From contig JAQVER010000002.1 in the NCBI GenBank assembly GCA_028697885.1, positions 1 to 64,000 on the forward strand: DNA of 64,000 bases. Reading direction: 5' to 3'. The notes below the pieces were generated by a model. The model searched no databases. It worked only from the letters and a program-made list of their open reading frames with translations, and was not told the DNA's origin. The translations under genes and the position numbers were made by a program. The DNA is from Desulfocapsaceae bacterium. GTDB lineage: Bacteria; Desulfobacterota; Desulfobulbia; Desulfobulbales; Desulfocapsaceae. This document shows, in pieces, positions 56,313-64,000 of the stretch. The stretch's first letter is position 1. Each line of letters starts with the position of its first letter.

Positions 56313-59300
56313 ATGAGCGATAACGAAGAAAATAAATATCAGGCCAATGATGCGGACACGGTTGTAGGTGAGATATTTTCCGGTGGGATCACTGTAAGCG
56401 AGGCCATAGAGCGTTTGCGAAAGCGCCTGCTCGATCTGTCATCACGCAACAGATTGCTCAACTACCGTCATCCAAAGGGGCGCAGCGTCCAGATAGCCGA
56501 CGAGCCGAACAGTAATCTGGTGTTCGAGCGGATTTATGACGATGGCAAAGCGGTTCCCTTCAAGTACGTTCCTGAGCCCGATCCGAAAAGTTATGAGGGC
56601 AAACGGCCCGAGGCCAAGTTGCAAGCTGCTAGGATTGGTATTTCTACATCATTTGAATTTTCGCCAAGCCAAACTGAAACCCAAGGGCGCAGGCTTCACG
56701 GCATACAGACACTTCTGTATCCTGCTGACCTTGAGCGGCAGCTGCGTAAGATAGCAAGCGAGGCCAGGACTGCTATTGAGGAGACCGGCAGCAATATGCT
56801 CTATCTGGTGTTCGGCTTTCTCGAGTTCTACGACAGCGAAGATTCTGACCGCCCGTTGCTTGCCCCGCTGATCTCACTTCCAGTCACGCTTGTTCGCGAG
56901 GGCATTGCTCCAGACACTCGTACATACCAGTACAGCGTAATGCACAGTGGCGAGGATCTGGCTGAGAACCATACCCTACGCGAGAAAGTCCGTCGGGATT
57001 TTATGCTCAGTCTTCCGGAGTTCGCTGAGGAAGATTCACCAGAGGCGTACTTCGCCCGTATTGAGCAGGCAGTCAGGAATAAGCACAGGTGGAAGGTGCG
57101 ACGGCAGATCACTCTTGGCATGCTTTCTTTCGGTAAGCTAGCAATCTGGTCTGATCTGGACACCAAGAAAAACCCCGGCCTTTTGGAGCACGACCTCATC
57201 AAGTCGGTCTTCTCGGGTGGGCAGTGCGAAGTCGGTGATGGATTCCATGCCGAGGACTATCGGATTGATGAATTCCCCTTAGAATCGCAGGCCCTCATCT
57301 ACGACGCGGACTCGTCGCAGCACAGTGCGATAATTGATGTCCTTTCTGGCAAAAACATGGTCATTAACGGGCCTCCCGGTACCGGCAAGTCGCAGACCAT
57401 TACCAACATCATCGCCTCGGCTCTTTCAAAGGGCAAGAAGGTTCTGTTTGTGTCCGAGAAACTTGCTGCTCTTGATGTTGTGCGCAACCGTCTTAATCAC
57501 GCTGGCCTTGGGCATTTTTGCCTCGAACTTCATTCTCATAAGACTCACAAAAAGAAATTTCTTGAGGATGTTGAGGTTCGAATCGAGCAGCAGTTCCCTT
57601 CCTCGGTAAAACTTCAAGCTAAACAAGCCACCTTGCAGCGGCAAAAGGTGGAGCTTGCAAGATATGCTGAATTGATAGGCAGCCGGATCGGCAATGCGCT
57701 TGGCATGACGATTAATGAGATCTTCTGGGCGGCTGAGCGACGGCGGCAAGAGCTGGGAGATCTCTCAGGAGTGGTCAATGCTATCGGATTCCCCGATGCC
57801 TCCAGATGGGTATACGACGATATTGAGTCCCGTCGCTCCAGAATTGAAGGTCTTGCTGAATTGCACGATGCTGTTGGACAATTTAACGAACAGCATCCTT
57901 GGTGGGGATTTTATCCTAATCCACTGATTCCTTCTGATGACGATGCCATTGCCCGTATTATTCGACATGCGCTGGAGCGAGCGCGTGAGGCTGACAGGGC
58001 TGCGGAGGATGCTGTCTTATATTTTAATCTTAATGACCAGCCTTCGACTGTCTCGGCAGGTTTGATCAGGGAAAAACTGGCCAACATCCTTGAGTTTCCC
58101 GGCGAAGCTGATGCGTCTCTTTTGGGTAAGATGTTTGCTCCTAACTCCGATCCTAATGGACAGCACAGTTTCAAGTGTCTTTCTGATATAGTGTCGGGTG
58201 TTGAAAAAGCACGGGAGCTTTTCAAGGTGGCCAGTACCTCTTTAATTGATGGTACTCAATTTTCTGGCGATGAAGTTGAAGAGATAAAAAACCGTGTTGT
58301 GTATCGACAACTGCAAGATAGCCTTATGTCAGCTGATCTTTATAAGGCACAGGAACGAGCGGTCGTGTTTGAGCAGGCAGTGGAAGCGTTTGCTGCTGCT
58401 GCCCAGGACACTACACCCCCTTACAATGCAGCGAGTCAGGCTGCTGTCGAGGAGTTTCTCGGTGCCTATGCGAAGATTTCGGCTTTGGGTTTGGCTCCGG
58501 TAAGAATTACAAGGGCTTTGGACAGGGCAAAAGCATTAACGGACGTTATTTCCAAACTGGTTACAGCGCTTGACCACATCTCGGACATCGCTAAGCGCAG
58601 GAAACTGGCTTTTGATTCTTCACCTGACTCTGTAGCAAGGTTGGCCGGCTCGCATGGTATCCCTGGTTTAGCAAACCAGGTTGAGATCAACCCGCAGATT
58701 TTGGAGAAGGCGCGCAGGTTCGTGGCGTTTCCATTAGCCGATAAATCGATTGCAGAAATCGAACGATTGAAGGGTTCCCTTGAAACCGAGACAGCAATCT
58801 GTGTAGATGCCTTGGGGCGTTGTCGGACGATTATTGAACGCTTTGGCATTGCATTTGATCAAACGGAGCGCTCTGTTGAAGAAGCCTCAATTCTTGCGAC
58901 CTTGGCCTTGCAAGCTCCTGCCGATTTACTTGAATACAGACAGCCAAGTTTTGGTCATGTGAGAACAACTGAACTTATCGCCAAGATCGAGAGTTTCCTT
59001 GTTTCAGAACAAAAGATGCGTGCAGATCTCGACCAGATTTTTTACCTCGATGCCCTGCCTGAAATCTCTGATATTAAATCCTCGGTAGTTGTGTTGAGGC
59101 AAAAGGACGGTTTTTTTGCGTTCTTTGATGGGAAATGGCGCAAGGCGCGTCAGCTTCATGCAGGTTTGTGCAAGGAAAAACGAAAGCTTTCGGCGAGACA
59201 GCGAATGGAGGAGCTTGCCTGTTTGATATCGTGGATTGAATCTCGTGATGCCTTTATCGAAGATCCTGAATTTAAGGAGTGTTTTGGTAGTCTGTTTCGT

Positions 59301-62300
59301 GGACTTGAAACCGATATCGAAAAAATTGTACGTTTGAATGACTGGTATCTCTCTACTCACGCAGCCTTTGTTAAATGTCCAGGTTTGTCCGACAAGGTTA
59401 ATTTGTCGTCGATTCCTTCTGAAAGAATTTCCGAACTGGCTGTCAAGGCAAATATTGTCTGTGTAGACGTGGAGAGCTTGGTTGGTATTGACGCTGCCAT
59501 TCGAGGTGTGTTGGGCGCGAATATCACCGGTTTCCGGGATGCCCGAGCCAGAAGTTGGGATGAGGGGCTGGAATGTCTACATCGGGCCGTGACGGGGTTA
59601 GAAACGGAGTCAGGGTTTTTTGCCGAATTTGCCGACCGAAATTTGTCTCCAAGGGATGCCTTGCGTCTCATGGAGGCAAAGGCTGAGTTGGAGGCGTCTT
59701 CTTCGGATTTGGCTTTGCTTATGGAGGGGCACAAAGCCTTGAAAGAGGTCGCTGGTGATGAGCTGTCTCAAATTGTCGCGGTGACTGACGGTCAATGGTC
59801 TGAGCGTCTGCCGATGTTGTCAAAGATGGCTTCCCTTGTAGCAGATACCGTACACCAAGCCCTTGCCTTTGCTGGTGTGGACTCTTCATTTTTGTTCGCT
59901 GAAACCTTCGCAAGGACCAAATCTACAATGGACGAAAAGTGGGCCGATATTACTTCGTTGCCCGCATGGAACCGCTTCGAGAATTGGCAAGGGCTAATCG
60001 TAGCGGCGCAGGACGAAGGGCGGGCGGTCAGGGAATTTTTAGAAAAGTTGGCAACCTGTGCACGGCCAAGTGTTTCAGCCGCTGCCGTGCTTGGTGCAAT
60101 CGCTAAAAAAATCGAGGCTGAATCTATTCTGGATCGGCTTGCACGATCGGAGGAAGTATCTTTGTTGTTCGGCAACCTTTTTCAAAGAGCCGATACCGAC
60201 CTGGAGCGATTGTCTCTAACCCACGCATGGGGACGGTCGGTATGCGAAATAGACTTACCCGCTGCCGTTCAATGGCGCCTGCTTTCTGATGGTGCTCAGG
60301 AAGTATTGGGAAGGGGACGGGCTCTTTTCTCCGAAATTGACGATAGCTGTCGAGACACCAAAGTGTTTCTTGAGGGACTTTGTTCGTATGGCTCGTTTAA
60401 TTGGGATGAATGGCAAAAGCAGGAGCGTGCTCAAAACTTGCTGGATCGACCTGCTGAAATTGTGCGCCGTATAGAGTCGGCTGACGTTGCGCCAGGATCG
60501 GTACTTCCGTGGTCGAAATATCTTATGGCTCGTGAACAGGCTCAACAGCTGGGACTTGGTGATTTTGTGGATGCTTTGGAGTCGAACAAGATTCCCTCGT
60601 CCAGTCTTGCGTCGGCTTTTGAATTATCAGCCTATCAATCTATTGGTCGTTCAATCTACCAGGCATTTCCAGAACTTTCGGGATTTACCGGTGCGACCCA
60701 TGATAAGATTCGCGCAGACTATCAGGCGCTTGACGCTGAAATTGTTTCTCTGACCGGAAAGGATTTTGCCAGCCAAATCGATACCCGTACCCGTGTTCCT
60801 GAGGGCAGGCGTGGCGCGACTGTAGGTGAGTATACTGATATGCACTTGCTGCGTAGGGAGATCAGTAAACAACGACGACATATTCCGATCCGACAGTTGA
60901 TTAAGCGAGCCGGCAATGCGCTGCAGGAGCTCAAACCGTGCTTTATGATGGGCCCACTTTCTGTGGCACAGTATCTTGAACAGGGTGTTTTGGAATTTGA
61001 TCTGGTGGTTATGGATGAGGCCTCTCAGCTCCGGCCAGAGGAGGCATTGGGTGCTATCGCTCGTGGTAATCAGTTGGTGGTGGTGGGTGATCCTAAGCAA
61101 TTACCACCGACGAGCTTTTTTGATCGCCTGGTGGACTCCGGTGACGGCGATGAAGAGGATGACGAGGCTCCGGCTGCCATCAGCGGCATGGAAAGCATTC
61201 TGGACATCTGTCAGCAATTGTTTACCCCGGTGCGCAGCTTGCGGTGGCATTATCGATCGCAGCATGAATCGCTTATCGCATTTTCGAATCACCATTTTTA
61301 TAAAAATCTGGTCGTGTTCCCTTCACCTTATGCGAAGAATCCGGGGCTTGGAGTGAAATACCGGTATGTTAAAAATGGATTGTATAGGGACAGACAAAAT
61401 AAGCCCGAGGCTCAACGGGTGGTTGACGCTGTTCTGGAACACATGATCAAGCGGCCCGACGAATCACTTGGTGTCGTAACGCTCAACCAGACCCAACGTG
61501 AACTTATCGAGGATCTGCTTGACAAGAAGCTGAAAACTTTTACAGAAGGTGTAGAATTCTTGGGACGTTGGGAGACTGAGGGTTGGCCATTCTTCGTCAA
61601 GAACCTTGAAAACGTCCAGGGCGATGAACGTGACGTTATTTTCATTTCTACCACCTTTGGCAAAGTACCGGGCACGGACAAAGTGCGCCAGAACTTCGGC
61701 CCAATCAGCCGTCCGGACGGTTGGCGTCGACTAAATGTACTTTTTACACGTTCAAAGCGGAGGATCGAGCTTTTTACGTCCATGTCGCCAGAGGATATCA
61801 TAGTCGATGAAAAGACCCCCTTGGGTACAAAAGCCCTGCGGGATTATCTTGACTTCGCCAAATTCGGGGTTTTGGTAACGACAGACGAAAATGTGCGAGA
61901 ACCGGATAGTGACTTTGAGATATCAGTGGCCAATGTTATTACAGCAATTGGTTATGAAGTTAAACCGCAATTGGGTGTTGCAGGATTTTTCATCGACATG
62001 GCGGTACGGAATCCAGATAGACCGGGTGAATTTTTGGCTGGCATTGAATGTGATGGTGCCACCTACCATAGTGGAAATTCGGTGCGTGACCGCGACCGCA
62101 TTCGCCAGGAAATTCTTGAATCACTCGGATGGAAGTCACGGATCCATCGGATCTGGTCCACGGATTGGTTTTACAACCCCAGGAAAGAAGTTGAGCGTCT
62201 TCGGAATTTTCTAGAAGAACGGCGTCGCATAAGTATAGCAGAGGAGCCGGATAATTGGGAGAAAGCAGACAACTACACCCTGGATGATGACAGCTCGGAG

Positions 62301-62609
62301 ACAGTCGAAGCAATTGAGGAACAACCGATAGAGGATGTTACCACTTCTGTGGGAGGAGACGATGCGTTTGTCGAGGTTGGTGACCGCGTTACCTACGATT
62401 TTGTGGATGATTCCAAAAATCGACACTATGTTTTTATCGTAGACAGTGAAAGTAATCCGAAAATGGGTATCATCAACGAGCTAACTCCAGTGGCCCAGGC
62501 CTTGTTAGGGCTATCCTCTGGAGATGTCGGCGATCTTAAAGTCCCAGGCCAGAAAACACGGCAGCTACGAGTGCTGAAAATTCAACGGCAAGAGGAACTT
62601 CTCGCGTAG
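56313..62609 (+). CDS. Giant DUF4011-type superfamily 1 helicase with C-terminal Vsr-like nuclease
   Basis: The 2098-residue protein starts with a DUF4011-type region (about 25-330; RLRKRLLDLSSRNRLLNYRH is its hallmark). Walker A GPPGTGKSQT (about 353) opens an SF1/AAA_11 helicase that is split by a ~1100-residue helical, coiled-coil-rich insert; motif II DEASQLRPEEALG is near 1567, then VVGDPKQLPPTSFF, LRWHYRSQHESLIAFSN and LNVLFTRSKRRIEL. The C-terminus (about 1880-1990) has IECDGATYHSGNSVRDRDRI and HRIWSTDWFYNPRKE, a Vsr/MTES_1575-like endonuclease. DUF4011-helicase-Vsr proteins are reported anti-phage genes. AGAGG precedes the ATG. Confidence 0.88.
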   Translation: MSDNEENKYQANDADTVVGEIFSGGITVSEAIERLRKRLLDLSSRNRLLNYRHPKGRSVQIADEPNSNLVFERIYDDGKAVPFKYVPEPDPKSYEGKRPEAKLQAARIGISTSFEFSPSQTETQGRRLHGIQTLLYPADLERQLRKIASEARTAIEETGSNMLYLVFGFLEFYDSEDSDRPLLAPLISLPVTLVREGIAPDTRTYQYSVMHSGEDLAENHTLREKVRRDFMLSLPEFAEEDSPEAYFARIEQAVRNKHRWKVRRQITLGMLSFGKLAIWSDLDTKKNPGLLEHDLIKSVFSGGQCEVGDGFHAEDYRIDEFPLESQALIYDADSSQHSAIIDVLSGKNMVINGPPGTGKSQTITNIIASALSKGKKVLFVSEKLAALDVVRNRLNHAGLGHFCLELHSHKTHKKKFLEDVEVRIEQQFPSSVKLQAKQATLQRQKVELARYAELIGSRIGNALGMTINEIFWAAERRRQELGDLSGVVNAIGFPDASRWVYDDIESRRSRIEGLAELHDAVGQFNEQHPWWGFYPNPLIPSDDDAIARIIRHALERAREADRAAEDAVLYFNLNDQPSTVSAGLIREKLANILEFPGEADASLLGKMFAPNSDPNGQHSFKCLSDIVSGVEKARELFKVASTSLIDGTQFSGDEVEEIKNRVVYRQLQDSLMSADLYKAQERAVVFEQAVEAFAAAAQDTTPPYNAASQAAVEEFLGAYAKISALGLAPVRITRALDRAKALTDVISKLVTALDHISDIAKRRKLAFDSSPDSVARLAGSHGIPGLANQVEINPQILEKARRFVAFPLADKSIAEIERLKGSLETETAICVDALGRCRTIIERFGIAFDQTERSVEEASILATLALQAPADLLEYRQPSFGHVRTTELIAKIESFLVSEQKMRADLDQIFYLDALPEISDIKSSVVVLRQKDGFFAFFDGKWRKARQLHAGLCKEKRKLSARQRMEELACLISWIESRDAFIEDPEFKECFGSLFRGLETDIEKIVRLNDWYLSTHAAFVKCPGLSDKVNLSSIPSERISELAVKANIVCVDVESLVGIDAAIRGVLGANITGFRDARARSWDEGLECLHRAVTGLETESGFFAEFADRNLSPRDALRLMEAKAELEASSSDLALLMEGHKALKEVAGDELSQIVAVTDGQWSERLPMLSKMASLVADTVHQALAFAGVDSSFLFAETFARTKSTMDEKWADITSLPAWNRFENWQGLIVAAQDEGRAVREFLEKLATCARPSVSAAAVLGAIAKKIEAESILDRLARSEEVSLLFGNLFQRADTDLERLSLTHAWGRSVCEIDLPAAVQWRLLSDGAQEVLGRGRALFSEIDDSCRDTKVFLEGLCSYGSFNWDEWQKQERAQNLLDRPAEIVRRIESADVAPGSVLPWSKYLMAREQAQQLGLGDFVDALESNKIPSSSLASAFELSAYQSIGRSIYQAFPELSGFTGATHDKIRADYQALDAEIVSLTGKDFASQIDTRTRVPEGRRGATVGEYTDMHLLRREISKQRRHIPIRQLIKRAGNALQELKPCFMMGPLSVAQYLEQGVLEFDLVVMDEASQLRPEEALGAIARGNQLVVVGDPKQLPPTSFFDRLVDSGDGDEEDDEAPAAISGMESILDICQQLFTPVRSLRWHYRSQHESLIAFSNHHFYKNLVVFPSPYAKNPGLGVKYRYVKNGLYRDRQNKPEAQRVVDAVLEHMIKRPDESLGVVTLNQTQRELIEDLLDKKLKTFTEGVEFLGRWETEGWPFFVKNLENVQGDERDVIFISTTFGKVPGTDKVRQNFGPISRPDGWRRLNVLFTRSKRRIELFTSMSPEDIIVDEKTPLGTKALRDYLDFAKFGVLVTTDENVREPDSDFEISVANVITAIGYEVKPQLGVAGFFIDMAVRNPDRPGEFLAGIECDGATYHSGNSVRDRDRIRQEILESLGWKSRIHRIWSTDWFYNPRKEVERLRNFLEERRRISIAEEPDNWEKADNYTLDDDSSETVEAIEEQPIEDVTTSVGGDDAFVEVGDRVTYDFVDDSKNRHYVFIVDSESNPKMGIINELTPVAQALLGLSSGDVGDLKVPGQKTRQLRVLKIQRQEELLA

Positions 62610-62860
62610 GCACGTTAAAAGGTACTGCACACCGACTGCTAAAAGCGGCGCGGGTTACGCTTTGCTCCAGTTGCACCATTTTTTCCGGCAGATGAGTAAA
62701 GTGGTGAGACTTCTGAAGTTTGAATCCGATGAATTTTTAACTACAAATCTCGTTTTCAAAAAGTCAATTTATCCTCTTATCATTAAGTCAAGAATTCATT
62801 TGAAAGATATTGACTGTTGTTGTACTCGCTTATTAACCATTTAAAGTGAGAGAACACCTT

Positions 62861-63037
62861 ATGCATAACGACAAACATGACAACGTCTTTGCCGATGATG
62901 ATGCTCTTGATTTCATTATCTATAAGGAGATCGAGAAGCAGAATCGAGAACGAAAGGGCGGTAAAGGAGGGTGTTTTGGTATTGTTGCGCTGCTGCTCTT
63001 GCCGGCGGCGAGTGTGATGCTTCTGAGCTGGAAATGA
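62861..63037 (+). CDS. Small tail-anchored membrane protein
   Basis: A 58-residue protein with an acidic start (DVFADDDALDF-like), a basic linker KQNRERKGGKGG and a single C-terminal hydrophobic segment CFGIVALLLLPAASVMLLSW. Function unknown. It starts at ATG 62861 with GAGAG upstream and lies between the giant helicase and the AddB-like gene on the same strand. The region 62610-62860 holds no other gene that I can support. Confidence 0.55.
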   Translation: MHNDKHDNVFADDDALDFIIYKEIEKQNRERKGGKGGCFGIVALLLLPAASVMLLSWK

Positions 63038-63255
63038 AGTGAACACAATGGTCAAGAAACAAACTGTCCATTTTTATTTGACTACCACAGTGCCGAGGGG
63101 CTCAAAAATGGGCTCCAATAAAGAACCTTTATTTGTAAGTAAGTTTTTTTAGACAAAATATTCACGTTGTGTCCGGTTTCATCACTCCCGCCTTGTACAT
63201 TCTCATTACGAGTTCATTGAGTAGCAATTTTCCTAATATAAACCTGGGGACATGA

Positions 63256-64000
63256 ATGAAGATAGTTTTTGACTCAGCGCTTGATGAGCGCTCCTGGCCC
63301 ATATCGCCTGATGGTATGAACAGCACGCTGGGGTCACTAAAGGTTGGTAAGCTTGGTTTGTTGGGAATTCTTGAGACCATGCTTGGCCTCAAGGGACCTG
63401 ACATATCTGATGCTCTCAGGGCTGCTTTTTTAGTCTCTGTCTTACGTGAAAAGAAAGATGCTTTCTGGGCCAGATCAGCGGAGGTTGATCCTCTTGGTGT
63501 GGCAAGAAAATTGTTGTCCCTCCGGGATTACTTGTGGCTCTATGGCTGGCGGGATCAACCTGTCACTGATCGCCTTGCTGAACTTGTTCATTTGTCAAAG
63601 ACGGTTACCCCTGGTGTCCCTGATAGGCTGGTGGCAGTGATTGATTCGATTCCTGGCTATCGGGGTGAGCTTCCTGATTTTCTACTCCATGAATCCATCG
63701 ACTCTTTGCCTAAAACCTGGCAGGAGATTTTCAGGGGCCTTGAGAAAAAAGGTGCTGTTGTTTCTGAAGAATTTTTGTCTCCAGTGCAGGCCAATGGCGA
63801 CCTGGGCCAGGCTCGTGAGACTGTCTTTGATCCGAAGTTTGATGGGTCTCTGCAGCTTGTCAGGCAGTCTGGAGTCTTACAGGCGGCACATGATATGGCA
63901 GCATGGCTTGCTGCCGTTGCCAGGGATGGTGACCTTGAGGGTACTGTCATAATTGGAGGCGATGCTGTTCTCGATAATGCCCTCAGTCGCTTTGGCTTGC
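63256..64000 (+). CDS. PD-(D/E)XK/AddB-like exonuclease-helicase protein, N-terminal part (runs off right edge)
   Basis: The frame is open from ATG 63256 (GGGGA 6 bases upstream) to the end of the window, giving 248 residues. It begins MKIVFDSALDERSWPISPDG, then LGLLGILETMLGLKGPDISDALRAA, DPLGVARKLLSLRDYLW and LIDSIPGYRG-type text, and later GVVIIGGDAVLDNAL-like sequence. It resembles the N-terminus of long AddB/RecB-nuclease-like proteins that are usually paired with a UvrD-type helicase. The nuclease domain itself lies outside the window, so this rests on N-terminal resemblance. It extends the defence island to the right. Confidence 0.6.
   Translation, partial: MKIVFDSALDERSWPISPDGMNSTLGSLKVGKLGLLGILETMLGLKGPDISDALRAAFLVSVLREKKDAFWARSAEVDPLGVARKLLSLRDYLWLYGWRDQPVTDRLAELVHLSKTVTPGVPDRLVAVIDSIPGYRGELPDFLLHESIDSLPKTWQEIFRGLEKKGAVVSEEFLSPVQANGDLGQARETVFDPKFDGSLQLVRQSGVLQAAHDMAAWLAAVARDGDLEGTVIIGGDAVLDNALSRFGL

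Noticed and set aside
62662-62844. 60-codon frame after the giant helicase
   Set aside because: No ribosome site or recognisable motif.

Overview
The window looks like a chromosomal segment of a strictly respiring, anaerobic Gram-negative bacterium, most likely a Desulfobacterota (former Deltaproteobacteria, Desulfobulbales-like) organism. This is an inference from the nine-heme lipoprotein cytochrome, the small triheme cytochrome, a succinate dehydrogenase/fumarate reductase cytochrome b, a MASE3 hybrid kinase and the layout of the purine and tryptophan genes; no 16S gene is present to prove it.

Core chromosome (1-31.9 kb). At the left edge are a partial cytochrome b subunit of succinate dehydrogenase/fumarate reductase and malic enzyme (C4 metabolism). 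Next come a hybrid histidine kinase, a metF-folE2 folate pair, and hslR followed by a purine/pyrimidine cluster: stand-alone IMP cyclohydrolase, purN and pyrR. A U32 peptidase/RlhA-like protein, an LTA-synthase-like membrane sulfatase and a triheme cytochrome follow. An envelope/stress run holds an alpha/beta hydrolase, mntH, a tandem universal stress protein, mprF, DUF1003 and DUF202. rpsT is followed by a structured leader and trpE-G-D-C-F (trpB and trpA are not in the window), then a nine-heme cytochrome lipoprotein.

Phage-satellite-like element (31.8-38.3 kb). A tRNA-Thr(CGT) is followed by a tyrosine integrase, a divergent HTH-PAS repressor-like gene, an AlpA-like small regulator, a primase-helicase, iteron-like repeats in an AT-rich gap, and a small terminase subunit with no large terminase, capsid or tail genes. 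This order matches phage-inducible chromosomal islands. A large secreted multidomain protein (38.5-42.1 kb) with a possible cysteine-peptidase-like core lies next to it, bracketed by near-identical 20-bp repeats.

Defence island (42.9 kb to beyond the right edge). After a catalytic-core-only tyrosine recombinase comes an RtcR-like regulator (CARF-like sensor, sigma-54 AAA+ domain with intact GAFTGA, Fis-type HTH). Two bases past its stop codon lies a consensus-perfect sigma-54 promoter, which faces a long co-directional run: hsdR (with an in-frame TAG), hsdM, hsdS, a fused adenine methylase/specificity domain/ATPase protein, a second ATPase overlapping it, a small ORF, a 2098-residue DUF4011-type helicase with a C-terminal Vsr-like nuclease, a small membrane protein, and the start of an AddB/PD-(D/E)XK-like protein. 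The arrangement suggests an inducible composite anti-phage system: a damage or nucleotide signal is sensed by the CARF-like domain, sigma-54 RNA polymerase is activated, and a modification/ATPase/nuclease set is switched on. This is the most novel part of the window.
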